From assembly GCA_937911265.1 (NCBI GenBank), contig CALDRG010000063.1, positions 10,920-74,919 of the forward strand: a DNA stretch of 64,000 nt, written 5' to 3'. Every line of letters begins with the position of its first letter. Positions within the stretch are counted from its first letter, which is position 1. The stretch is from Thalassarchaeum sp002495735. Lineage in GTDB: Archaea; Thermoplasmatota; Poseidoniia; Poseidoniales; Thalassarchaeaceae. The notes beneath the pieces were generated by a model. The model saw only the letters and a list, made by a program, of their open reading frames with translations, did not search any database and was not told the origin of the DNA. Shown one piece after another: positions 26,186-35,365 of this stretch. The position numbers and the translations under genes are program-made.

Positions 26186-29100
26186 TTAATCCTCAAACTC
26201 TTCATCCAACTCTCGTGGGTCGAATCCGGACCACGACTCGATCATCTCGAGGTCCTTTGAGACCTGCCTCCTGCGGGTGCTCGCGTAGGCTATCCCCACC
26301 ATTACAGCTAGAGTCATGGCCATAATCAGGAATGGGAGACCTGTTCCGAACAGCCAGTCGAACATACTCGTGTCCTTGGGCGACTCGATAGGAATGACTT
26401 CAACGAGGCCTGGGCTGACCATGTCGCCATCGAGCGCCCACACCTCCACCCTCGCGCTACTCCCTGTCAAGGTCCAGACCGATATGTAGGTCCAGATGCC
26501 ATCACCGGCGAACTGATCGCCCTCCGTACCATCATCCCAGAACTCGAGGGATTGCGACACCCCGCCAGCGCGCAGCTCTCCGCGCACGGAGGAGGTGGTG
26601 CCGTCGGGGTCTACGAGCCGCACCGTGATGAGGACCGATGTCGGCTCCTCAAGGTCGATGCTGTTCGGTGAGACCTCGAGCTCATACAACTGCGGCGAGC
26701 TTGAGCCGATTGTGAGGTTGATCGAGGCCGAAGATGAGGCGCCCCTCGAGTCCTTGACCAGCAAGTCGATGCGCACAGGCCCTGGCGGGAAACTCGCAGT
26801 ATGGACTATCTTGTCGCTCAGCAGCGTTCCGTCATTCAGAACCCATTGGTAGAGTACGATGTCGTCATCGTAGTCATGGGAGGCCGAGGCGTTGAGTACC
26901 ACGGACTCGCCCGGTGGGATGTACTGGCCTTCCGAGAGTCCGGAGATTCCCGCCACGGGTCCGGTCTCCAGCACCTTGAGTGCCTGTGAGTGGGTGCGCT
27001 GCATCCCGTTGGAGTCTATCAGCTCAAAGCGCAGTATGTGCTCTCCGGCCGGCAGGTAGTCGTTGTACCAGTAGTCCGCCGTCTTGTCCTCAAGTATCGG
27101 CTCGGCCATCAGGTCTGAGTACACGCTGACGGTGAAGTCGTCGCCGTCGGGATCGAACGAGCGACGAAAGTCAAACAGCACAGGCAGATTGGAGTAGACC
27201 TCGATATCAGGCATCGGCGAGTCAAGGACGAGGACCGGGGCCGACTCATCGACCCTGACCATAATCTCAGCCACGTCCGAGGTCCCTGAGCCATCCTCGA
27301 CAGTCAAGGTGACTTGATGCACGCCCTCCGGCAACCTAGTCTCTAACACCCATCCGCTACCCATCGGCTCGCTCAACAGATCGCTCTCCCAGAGCACGCT
27401 GACTAGATCGGTGCTGAATGCCGCAAAGGGATTGCAAACCAGCCCACTACCGTTGTCAGGCAGGTCGATGCAAGCAGCGTCCCAGTCCCCCGAGCCAGTG
27501 GCATCGAAGACCAGTAGTTCTCCAGAGTCAGTCAGTATCCCGTCGGACGGGCTGGCAATCAGTGCCACGGGCGGTGAGTTGGATATGCTGAGCTCGGCGG
27601 TGGCAGAGTTCCACATGCCTGCATGATTAGGGCGATTGTCGCTCGCGTACATCGTGATGATGTGGTCTCCTTTCGACAGGGTCCCAATCCACTCGACTGT
27701 CGAGTCAGGTGTCACCCCAAAGGCGAGAAGTCCGTCGCGGTCGCTCCAGAACTCGAACTTGACTCCGTCACCCTCGGGGTCGAAGGTCGCAGTTCCGTCG
27801 AGTCGTACGGTTGCCGACGATGTCATGCCCGTGCGAGTGATCTCTAGGTTTGCCACTGGTATCTCATTGTAGAGCTCGACGTTGAAGGTCCACGAGACGG
27901 GGACATTGACGCCGTCCGAGGCGTACACCGTCACCGAGAACTGGTTGGGTGCGCCCGGGAAGGTGTGGATGATTGTGGCAGGGCACTCTGCATCTCCTGC
28001 AGGTGGCTGACCGGTGCCTTGCTCGTAAGAGGCCTCCACCCAGCAGTGCAGTTCGTCTCCCTCTGGGTCGTATGTGCTGCCTAGATGGATAGTGACGTTG
28101 GCAGTGATTCCGAGGTAGAGAGTGCCCCAGGCCGAGATCTGCGGCGTTGTTCCGACCGAAAGCACTGGGGGCAGGTTGACCAGTTCAATCTCACGGGTCC
28201 CCTGCACACATTGGTTCTGGCTGTCGCAGACCTCGAGGGTAATCTGATGGACTCCATCTGAGAGACAGACGGCGGCGTTGAGGTTGGCAGTGAACGACGA
28301 ACCGTTTCCGCCTGGGGGCGAGCCGCACGCGCTCAACAGGTCGCCGTCGATGCTGCTGGTCCAGCTGTAACTCAATTCGTCGAAGTCAAGGTCCCATGAC
28401 CGATTGGCGTCGAAGACCACCTGGCCACCGCTGGCATAGACCGCCTCATGCTCGGGCGAGTCCCACAGGATGAAAGGCGGCTGATTGGACAGCTCAAGAC
28501 GGCAGAACACCGAGATATCCGCGTCGAGGTCGACTGCTGTAGTGTCGTTGTGAACGCCATCGTAGTCACAACCGGTGTGGACCGTGTTGACGTCGGACCA
28601 GCCCTGCATCGGAGTCCAGCGCTCACCGATGAAGGGGCCGTACGAGTATTGTCCTGAGTATGGCAGGGTGCCTGTGTGCTCGGACTCGTACAGGTCGAAG
28701 GTGAGGTTGAACTCGGCATGAGGGATGTGTAGCAGGTGCTGGTTGACGGAATGGACCTCGACCATCCACATCACATCGAGGATGTTGTCCTGTCCAGTGT
28801 AGGTCGGTGTGTCGAGATCGTCTGAGGATATCCAACGCAGATGGCTGTCGCCCAACATCTCGAAACTATCGGCGAATCCACTGGTGAACCACGAGTCGGT
28901 GAAATTGACGAAACTGGAGGTGACGCTTGCCGGAGCGCCGGAATAACAAGCCATTGCGACATTGTGGACGAACAACTCGCTGTGATCGACCATGTCGAAA
29001 CAGGAATCGGTATTGCCGCGGATTACGCTGTTCTCAAGGTACGAGATCTCCTGACTACTGGCGTCCCACATCAGGCCGCCATTGTCGCCGTTCATGTCGA

Positions 29101-30829
29101 GTCCTCGGACCAGACCGTCGACTTCGTCCAGCGTGACTGAGTGACCGGTCGAATTGAGGTTGATCTTGATATCATCCATGATGATCGTGCCCTCGTGGTC
29201 CATCCCACTGTTGTCGATGTCCAGTGCTGGGGCGTTGACAGAATCCCTAATGTCAACTGAGAGCAATTGCAGGTCGATGCTGTCGCGTACCACGAATCCA
29301 TACTGGTCCTCGATTGATGTGCACTCGAAGCAGGTCGAGTTCTTGCCGCCGCTCATGACGTCGTTAGACTCGTGGAAGTAGAAACCGGCCCCGAGTTGCG
29401 GCAGTGCCGCGCCGAGTCCATTCTGATAGGTCGTCACGTATGCCAATTCGACATTGCTGGAGTCTCTGACCGAGACACCGTGTCCGCCGTTGCCGGTGCT
29501 GATTACCCCGGATAGGTCGGGGTGGAATTCGCGGATATCCACCCCGGTAGCCCCATTGTCGGCTATCACCCAATCAGCGCCCTGAGCACCTCCCTTCCAC
29601 AGTAGTACGCCCGGTCCCGTTGAGTTGCGGACCACTAAGTCATTGATGGTAGGGGCCCAGTTGGCGCTGCGCATGAACATGCCAGCCCTGTCGTTGAGAG
29701 GAGCTGTGGCGCTCGGCCTGCCGTTCCTCAGCAGATCAATCTCGTTGAGTATAGTCGAGGAACCAATCATGTAGGCCTTGAAACCGACAACGGCGTTGTC
29801 CTCGATTAGCGCGTTAGTGACCTGCACCCCGCTAGTATTGACCTCGAATGCGGCGTAAGCAAGCCCAGGTGTCTTGGCCCCCGGTCCTCCCGTCCCCCTC
29901 ACCTCGAGGTCGTTGAAGACAGCGTTGTGAGGTACGTTGGAGTACTGGCTGTGGTTGTATTGCTCGACCATGATGCCATAGTACTGGCTGTCTTCCACTG
30001 TCATTCCCACAAAGGTCGGTCGAGTGGTCCATCCAGAGGTGATGTGGCGCACGAAGATACCGCTGTCACAGCGGCTCACGCTGGAGTCTGATATCAGTGG
30101 TATCGAGTCCTCCACCCATATCCCGGCAGCGATAGCAAGGGTGGAGCCGCTGACATTGGATATCTCTAGATTTGAGATTAGACCGCCCGAGTTGCCCCAG
30201 TAGTTCAGTCCACGGGTAATCAGGCCGTCGGCAGTCATGCCATCAATGATGGGAGCCGAGTACGCCCCAACGGAAAGTCCGATGCCGTAGCGCCATGAAG
30301 TGGAAAATCCGTGGACATCCTGACCGCCGCCGTCTATGATGAGGTCATTGATTCGTGGCGAGGCCCCGTCGAACAGGTCGACGGCAACCATGTCAGCGTT
30401 GATGATCGTGAGGTCGTTCATGGTCGGATCGCTGTCATAGATGGTGACGCCGTACTCCGCATCGGTGATTGTGAGATTCTCTATCTTGGAGCCCAGCCCG
30501 CTGCTGCTCGAATTGAATACGACGCCGTCGTGATTGCCCAAGATGGATTCGAGTAGCACTGGCGCTGTGCTCGTGCCCTGTACGGTGATTCTTCCAGCCA
30601 CGAGTATGTTCTCATCATCGCCGAGCTGGATGGTTGTTCCAGATTGTACTACGAGTATTTCCCCACTCTCAACTGTGTAGCCATCCTGAAGCACCATAGT
30701 TCCCGACCACACGGTGGTCGAACGAGACACAGCACCAAACGTAGCTGGGACCAGTGGAGAGGCTGAAAGCAGCAGCAGGAGAATAAGTGCTACAGCACGC
30801 CTGCGAACTGCCGAAACAGATGCTTGCAT
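26186..30829 (-). CDS. Giant surface protein: parallel beta-helix, PKD/Ig-like domains, C-terminal anchor
   Basis: A 1547-residue exported protein. An N-terminal signal (RRRAVALILLLLLSASPLVPA) leads into about 650 residues of right-handed parallel beta-helix repeats, seen as recurring I/V-x-D/N-x-x-I-x-x-N/S-x-x-G units. Several PKD/Ig-like domains follow (for example SYSWTSSIDG, FDPEGDGVKFEF, FDPDGDDFTVSV, ASHDYDDDIVLYQW). A single membrane helix (FLIMAMTLAVMVGIAYAST) and a short RRR-plus-acidic tail end it. The helix domains of this kind bind or cut polysaccharides; no catalytic residues can be assigned, so adhesion is equally likely. Confidence 0.85.
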   Translation of the reverse strand: MQASVSAVRRRAVALILLLLLSASPLVPATFGAVSRSTTVWSGTMVLQDGYTVESGEILVVQSGTTIQLGDDENILVAGRITVQGTSTAPVLLESILGNHDGVVFNSSSSGLGSKIENLTITDAEYGVTIYDSDPTMNDLTIINADMVAVDLFDGASPRINDLIIDGGGQDVHGFSTSWRYGIGLSVGAYSAPIIDGMTADGLITRGLNYWGNSGGLISNLEISNVSGSTLAIAAGIWVEDSIPLISDSSVSRCDSGIFVRHITSGWTTRPTFVGMTVEDSQYYGIMVEQYNHSQYSNVPHNAVFNDLEVRGTGGPGAKTPGLAYAAFEVNTSGVQVTNALIEDNAVVGFKAYMIGSSTILNEIDLLRNGRPSATAPLNDRAGMFMRSANWAPTINDLVVRNSTGPGVLLWKGGAQGADWVIADNGATGVDIREFHPDLSGVISTGNGGHGVSVRDSSNVELAYVTTYQNGLGAALPQLGAGFYFHESNDVMSGGKNSTCFECTSIEDQYGFVVRDSIDLQLLSVDIRDSVNAPALDIDNSGMDHEGTIIMDDIKINLNSTGHSVTLDEVDGLVRGLDMNGDNGGLMWDASSQEISYLENSVIRGNTDSCFDMVDHSELFVHNVAMACYSGAPASVTSSFVNFTDSWFTSGFADSFEMLGDSHLRWISSDDLDTPTYTGQDNILDVMWMVEVHSVNQHLLHIPHAEFNLTFDLYESEHTGTLPYSGQYSYGPFIGERWTPMQGWSDVNTVHTGCDYDGVHNDTTAVDLDADISVFCRLELSNQPPFILWDSPEHEAVYASGGQVVFDANRSWDLDFDELSYSWTSSIDGDLLSACGSPPGGNGSSFTANLNAAVCLSDGVHQITLEVCDSQNQCVQGTREIELVNLPPVLSVGTTPQISAWGTLYLGITANVTIHLGSTYDPEGDELHCWVEASYEQGTGQPPAGDAECPATIIHTFPGAPNQFSVTVYASDGVNVPVSWTFNVELYNEIPVANLEITRTGMTSSATVRLDGTATFDPEGDGVKFEFWSDRDGLLAFGVTPDSTVEWIGTLSKGDHIITMYASDNRPNHAGMWNSATAELSISNSPPVALIASPSDGILTDSGELLVFDATGSGDWDAACIDLPDNGSGLVCNPFAAFSTDLVSVLWESDLLSEPMGSGWVLETRLPEGVHQVTLTVEDGSGTSDVAEIMVRVDESAPVLVLDSPMPDIEVYSNLPVLFDFRRSFDPDGDDFTVSVYSDLMAEPILEDKTADYWYNDYLPAGEHILRFELIDSNGMQRTHSQALKVLETGPVAGISGLSEGQYIPPGESVVLNASASHDYDDDIVLYQWVLNDGTLLSDKIVHTASFPPGPVRIDLLVKDSRGASSSASINLTIGSSSPQLYELEVSPNSIDLEEPTSVLITVRLVDPDGTTSSVRGELRAGGVSQSLEFWDDGTEGDQFAGDGIWTYISVWTLTGSSARVEVWALDGDMVSPGLVEVIPIESPKDTSMFDWLFGTGLPFLIMAMTLAVMVGIAYASTRRRQVSKDLEMIESWSGFDPRELDEEFED

Positions 30830-30946
30830 GGCTTAGTCCGCTCGCTGTCCTCCTGTTATCCCTTACGCACACATGAGCGATGCTGAACTAACATATAGCA
30901 GAGGTCATAAACAGCGACCGAGGGCGATGCCCGTCGAGGACTGAGA

Positions 30947-31180
30947 ATGAGTACTGCCTTCGTTCTGATTAAGGTAGAGCCGGGACTCGAGAAAGATGTG
31001 TATCTGGCACTTCTAGAAATTGACAGCATCACAGAGACTCATGTTTCCTACGGGGAGTATGATCTGGTGACACGTATTGACTTCGCCGATGAAGGAGAGA
31101 TGGCCAAGACCCTGATTGGTAAAATGCGCTCAGTGGCTGGAATCATCAAGACTGAGACGCTGATTGCGGTGGAGGTGTGA
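30947..31180 (+). CDS. Stand-alone Lrp/AsnC effector-binding (RAM) domain protein 1
   Basis: A 77-residue protein consisting only of the alpha-beta RAM domain of Lrp/AsnC regulators (AFVLIKVEPGLEKDVYLALL, then YGEYDLVTRIDF and MRSVAGIIKTETLI). It lacks the HTH. Stand-alone RAM proteins oligomerise and bind amino acids and can modulate partner regulators or enzymes. A GAGGACTGAG sequence precedes the ATG and TCATAAAC at 30905-30912 may be its TATA box. A clear paralogue follows within two bases, so the two are co-translated. Confidence 0.88.
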   Translation: MSTAFVLIKVEPGLEKDVYLALLEIDSITETHVSYGEYDLVTRIDFADEGEMAKTLIGKMRSVAGIIKTETLIAVEV

Positions 31181-31182
31181 GA

Positions 31183-31416
31183 ATGGCTGTCGGATTCGTT
31201 CTCATCACGACCGGGGTAGGCTGTGAGATTGCTGTCAGGGAGGCCGTAGGTGCCATCGAGGGAGTGGTCGGGCAGTGGATTGTCTTCGGACCTCATGACC
31301 TATTCGTCAAGATTGAGGCTGATGACGAGGCTGAACTGACTCGTTGCATCGTTCAGGGAGTCAGGTCAATTCCCGGAATCACCGAGACACGCACCCTCAT
31401 CGGTGCAGAGATCTAG
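31183..31416 (+). CDS. Stand-alone Lrp/AsnC effector-binding (RAM) domain protein 2
   Basis: A 77-residue paralogue of the preceding gene with the same fold elements (GFVLITTGVGCEIAVREAV, FGPHDLFVKIEA, VRSIPGITETRTLI). The ATG at 31183 is preferred to the GTG at 31177, because GGAGGTG ends just before it and avoids overlap. Divergence between the two copies suggests a heteromer with two different ligand sites. Its stop is interlocked with that of the HTH-ATPase gene through a shared CTAG. Confidence 0.88.
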   Translation: MAVGFVLITTGVGCEIAVREAVGAIEGVVGQWIVFGPHDLFVKIEADDEAELTRCIVQGVRSIPGITETRTLIGAEI

Positions 31417-33581
31417 ATTGCTCTCGCCATTCTGCCGATGAGTTCTGTTGCTGCTGCACTGCACTCAGCCATCCTGAACCTGCCTACGGCCTCATTCCAG
31501 TGTGACAATCTGCGTTCGGGTTCGAGGACGCCGCGCCAGTACCAGCGCTGGGCGCACAGACGGCGGTGCATTGCGAGGTCCTCACGTAGCGGCATGGCGG
31601 CAACTGAGGCGTGGGCCTCAACAAGCCAGTCAGGGTGGCTGTCGGTAGACTCGAGAGTTGCGTGGATGAGGCGAATCCTCTCACTGAGGTCCTCACGCGA
31701 CTCAATCAGCGACCTAGCTAAGCTGAGTGTCTCTGCTGAGGCGCTCCCACCGGTCCGCGAAGAGAGGCGCGCACGTAGGTCGAGCACTGCCATGCGAGGG
31801 TGTTCGGGACCCATAGCAGATTCAAGGGCGCTGTGCGCCTTCGCGGCTGCGGAGACATCGTCAATTTCGAGGGCGAGGCCGTGCCTGATGAGGTCGAGGG
31901 CGAGGCTGCCGGCGCTGCGCTCTGATTCCGGCAGTGAGGACACGTCCACCGCATCTGCGGCTCTAGTCAGCTCTTGCGCTAGTCGGCGGTCGATGCGACC
32001 GGGCAACCGGTCGTCGTATCGACGCACTAGGGACGAGATGGCTGCCTTGGTGTGCTCGGCGGGAGTCATTTCGGCCATCGCACTAGCCTCAATGTCTTCC
32101 GCAGACCTCGGATCACCTCGGAGACGAGCCAGCCGAGCGGAGCGTAGTTTTCTGCCGACACCTACGCTCAGACCATCAATGTGGGACTCGGCTATCTCCG
32201 CCTCGCCACGCTCCAGAGCGAGATCGGCGGCGGCCTCCCTGATGGACTCGTCCTCGCTTAAACTAACAGCCTGTTCGAGCAGGACCGCTGCTGCAGCGCT
32301 GTCCTGCTCGGCTATGGCTTGGATGTGCTCGGAAACCCATTCGGCGTCGGGCTCTCCAGAGTGAACCATGTGATGGCCCTCCATCCTGCGTGCTCTGGCT
32401 CCTTGTCTGGTGGCCCATCTGCCAGCCGCCTGCGCGTGCAGTGTATTGGACTGTTCATCTGACCAGGAGCCCCGACGGACATTGCGAATCAAGTGGTGGG
32501 GCTCGGCCATGACGCCGCTCCACCTCAGTATGGCGGAATCGTCGAGCTCGTTCGCACCCTCTCCCTCGAAGAGTTCACTGACCAGTAGCGACGAAGGGGA
32601 GATGCAGAACTCGTCCAGAGTCTCCGTGCCCTCGTCGCTGAGTCTGTGCATCACCGTGGACTCGACGTACTCCTGGACAGCCTTGCCGAGCTCTGGTACC
32701 TCTTCGCCAGGCAACCACAGGTGGAGAGCGAGTGGGTGGCCACCTAGGGCCTCTGCGACGCTTCTAGCAGTAGCGCTGTCGGTGTCGCTCGGGAGCAGTG
32801 ACCTAGCGTGCTTGAGAGCTAGTCCCTCGAGCTTGAACTCGGAGAAGCCCTCTGGAAGTCCGAAGGGGCTCGGGGATCTTGACACCGCAAGCACAGAAGA
32901 GCTCCCGGGTGATGCCTCGTCAAGCAATTCCGCCATACCTGTAGCGTGACGTGGATGCAGTTCCTGGGCCTCGTCGAGGACCAGTAGGGTCCTCGGACCG
33001 TCCGAAGCGCCAATGATGGCTGAAGAGGAGGAGGGTGCACCCTCGCCCAGCCACATCTTACCTACACCCGCTGCATCAGTATCGGAGCCACATGAGGCCC
33101 ATCGCACGGTCCAGCCCATGCTCAGGACCTGCTCTGCGACGGCGCGGGCGAGACTGGATTTGCCGACACCGGGCAGACCACTCAGGAGCACGTTGGATCC
33201 GGCGAGTAGTGAGTCCGAGAGGCTGGTTGCATCTTCGTCCCTACCGTGCAGGGAAATCTGCTCAGGCAGGGGGCCAAAGCTGCGTCCTCTGCGAGCCGGC
33301 GATGGCTCTTCGAGTTCTGTGATGACCTCGCGGCCAGTATCTGTAATGTGAACGACTGTGCGACGACGCGAGCCGCCGCCGGTGACGTGAGCTGAGCGGG
33401 TCGAGACGTAACCCTCAGCTTCGAGTGAGGAGAGTGGCGCGTGCAGGGCCGACCTGACTACTCCTAACGACTCTGCGAGACCGGGCAGAGACAACGCCCT
33501 AGGCACGTCCCATGCGGCCTCCAGCTCGCCTCCAAACTGCGCGAGGCGGGATAGGATTCGCGACTGCGCCTCGGAGAGCAT
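31413..33581 (-). CDS. HTH-fused STAND/AAA-type ATPase with helical-repeat C-terminus
   Basis: A 722-residue protein from ATG 33581 (MLSEAQSRIL). Residues about 1-100 form a winged helix (LAESLGVVRSALHAPLSSLEAEGYV). The NTPase follows with Walker A GLPGVGKSS and Walker B LLVLDEAQEL, and a GHPLALHLWL segment like the GxP motif of STAND proteins. The C-terminal 350 residues are Ala/Glu-rich helical repeats of TPR type. STAND proteins are signal-driven switches in transcription or defence. Here the HTH is N-terminal, so DNA binding controlled by the ATPase is likely. Its partner and signal are unknown. Confidence 0.78.
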   Translation of the reverse strand: MLSEAQSRILSRLAQFGGELEAAWDVPRALSLPGLAESLGVVRSALHAPLSSLEAEGYVSTRSAHVTGGGSRRRTVVHITDTGREVITELEEPSPARRGRSFGPLPEQISLHGRDEDATSLSDSLLAGSNVLLSGLPGVGKSSLARAVAEQVLSMGWTVRWASCGSDTDAAGVGKMWLGEGAPSSSSAIIGASDGPRTLLVLDEAQELHPRHATGMAELLDEASPGSSSVLAVSRSPSPFGLPEGFSEFKLEGLALKHARSLLPSDTDSATARSVAEALGGHPLALHLWLPGEEVPELGKAVQEYVESTVMHRLSDEGTETLDEFCISPSSLLVSELFEGEGANELDDSAILRWSGVMAEPHHLIRNVRRGSWSDEQSNTLHAQAAGRWATRQGARARRMEGHHMVHSGEPDAEWVSEHIQAIAEQDSAAAAVLLEQAVSLSEDESIREAAADLALERGEAEIAESHIDGLSVGVGRKLRSARLARLRGDPRSAEDIEASAMAEMTPAEHTKAAISSLVRRYDDRLPGRIDRRLAQELTRAADAVDVSSLPESERSAGSLALDLIRHGLALEIDDVSAAAKAHSALESAMGPEHPRMAVLDLRARLSSRTGGSASAETLSLARSLIESREDLSERIRLIHATLESTDSHPDWLVEAHASVAAMPLREDLAMHRRLCAQRWYWRGVLEPERRLSHWNEAVGRFRMAECSAAATELIGRMARAI

Positions 33582-33637
33582 GGCGCCTGAGCGAAGGCAC
33601 GGGTTCATGGGCGTTCACCTGCAGCGCATCAACCTAC

Positions 33638-35365
33638 ATGGCGCTCGACCCTACTGGTATTGACTTACCCCGCAAGCCCGGAGTCTACCTATTCCGGAGG
33701 GCTGACGAGCGGGTCACCTACGTCGGGAAAGCCACTGACCTACGTTCTCGTGTCAAGTCGTACTTCGTACCCAATCCCGATCGGAAGATGGTCCCCCGAC
33801 TGGTCGAGGACTCGGACCGCGTTGACTTCATTGTTACCAAGAGTCCGAGTGATGCTCTGATTCTCGAGAGGCAGCTGATTAGGGAACACAAACCTCGCTA
33901 CAACTCGATGCTGAAGGACGACAAATCGTACCCCTTCATCGCTCTGACTGACCATGAGCATCCTCGCATCATCTACACACGGCATCCTCCCGAGGGCTCA
34001 CTCCGATGGGGTCCTTTCGCCGATCCCGGCGCAGCCAAGCGAGTGATTCAGTTGCTGCGCCGCCACTTCGGCATCCGCGATTGTCCTGAGTTACTGCCGC
34101 AAGGTTGCCTAGCGATGCACATCGGGCTGTGCCACGGACCCTGTATCGATGCGAGGGGGTACGATGAGCGCATTACGGCTGCAATCGGTGTCCTTGACGG
34201 TGACGCAGGCGTCCTAATCGAGTCGCTCCAGAATGATATGGATGCCCATTCGCTGGCACTGGACTACGAGGCGGCGGCTAGGGCGCGTGACCTAATCGGC
34301 TCGGTCCAGAGGACTGTCTCGCAGAGAGTAGTACACAGCAGGTTCTACCAGGATTGCGACGCCATTGGCTTCGCCTCCAGAGGAGATAACGGAATGGTTG
34401 TGGTCCTAAACGCGAAGGACGGCATCGTCCAAGGGCAACTCGAGTATCCGTTGATTCACAGGGGCGATATTGCCGATTCGGTCGCCTGTGTCCTCGCTGA
34501 GCACTACTCGAACACCAAACCTCCGCGCACTGTCCTCGTCCCTGCGCCTATCGGTGAGTCGATGAGGGCTTGGTTGGTCGAACGGCGCGATGGCGCCGTC
34601 GAGGTCAGAGTGCCGCAGCGCGGCGAACTGGCTCTACTGCGCAGGATGGCTGATCAGAACGCCGAGGTGCAGGTCGAACGCCACCAGAAGAGGCGTTCGG
34701 GCAGCCTCGAGCAGGCTGCCGCTGATGATGCAGCGAGACTACTCGGAATCGATTCGCTTGACCATATCGTGTGCTTTGACATGGCCCAGTTGCAGGGTGA
34801 CGAGCGCGTCGGAGCGTCGGTCGTACTGCGCAAAGGCAGACCGGCGAAAAAGGAGTATCGGACCTACCGAGTCAAGAGCGACGCACCGGACGACCTCAGG
34901 ATGATGTCTGAGGTGGTTGAGCGATGGTTGAAGCGCCAAGACGGCTGGCCCGATCTGCTGCTGCTAGACGGCGGCGAGACTCACCTGTCGAGCATCCTGA
35001 GAATGCTGGACGGCCACGGCCTAGCCGGGCGCTTCCCGGTGGCGGCACTGGCCAAGCGCGAGGAGACGCTACACATGGACGGCCGAGAGGCGCAGATTCT
35101 AAGCAAGCACGGTAGGGTTCTCGTCCATGCTCGCGATGAGGCACACCGTTTCGTCAACCGCTACCACAGGAAGCGGCGTGGCAAGGGTGCGATAGGCGAC
35201 CCTCTAGAGGAGATCGATGGACTTGGAGCGAAGAAGATCCAGGCCCTGCTCCGCCACTTTGGAGGCAGGCGCGGGATAGAACATGCGAGCGTCGGGGAGC
35301 TGTGCGAGGCCCCGGGAATAGGCAAGGCGATGGCTGAGCGGGTCCACGGGCACCTGAACGGCTAG
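33638..35365 (+). CDS. uvrC: UvrABC excinuclease subunit UvrC
   Basis: A 575-residue protein from ATG 33638 (MALDPTGIDLPRKPGVYLF); a longer frame overlaps the divergent gene. Domains: GIY-YIG nuclease (PGVYLFRRADERVTYVGKA), Cys-containing region (GCLAMHIGLCHGPC), UVR motif (ALDYEAAARARDLIGSVQR), RNase H-like nuclease (FDMAQLQGDERVGASVV, LLLDGGETHLS) and a C-terminal double HhH (IDGLGAKKIQALLRHFGG). UvrC makes both incisions around bulky lesions. This is a bacterial repair protein found in some mesophilic archaea through transfer. uvrA and uvrB are not in the window. Confidence 0.95.
   Translation: MALDPTGIDLPRKPGVYLFRRADERVTYVGKATDLRSRVKSYFVPNPDRKMVPRLVEDSDRVDFIVTKSPSDALILERQLIREHKPRYNSMLKDDKSYPFIALTDHEHPRIIYTRHPPEGSLRWGPFADPGAAKRVIQLLRRHFGIRDCPELLPQGCLAMHIGLCHGPCIDARGYDERITAAIGVLDGDAGVLIESLQNDMDAHSLALDYEAAARARDLIGSVQRTVSQRVVHSRFYQDCDAIGFASRGDNGMVVVLNAKDGIVQGQLEYPLIHRGDIADSVACVLAEHYSNTKPPRTVLVPAPIGESMRAWLVERRDGAVEVRVPQRGELALLRRMADQNAEVQVERHQKRRSGSLEQAAADDAARLLGIDSLDHIVCFDMAQLQGDERVGASVVLRKGRPAKKEYRTYRVKSDAPDDLRMMSEVVERWLKRQDGWPDLLLLDGGETHLSSILRMLDGHGLAGRFPVAALAKREETLHMDGREAQILSKHGRVLVHARDEAHRFVNRYHRKRRGKGAIGDPLEEIDGLGAKKIQALLRHFGGRRGIEHASVGELCEAPGIGKAMAERVHGHLNG

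Noticed and set aside
31438..32364. A 308-residue open frame on the plus strand
   Set aside because: It is antisense to the HTH-ATPase gene, has Ser/Arg-rich composition with no domain, and arises from the GC-rich codon pattern of the real gene.
33512..33637. Longer N-terminus for UvrC
   Set aside because: The GIY-YIG domain begins shortly after the ATG at 33638, and the extension overlaps the divergent HTH-ATPase start.
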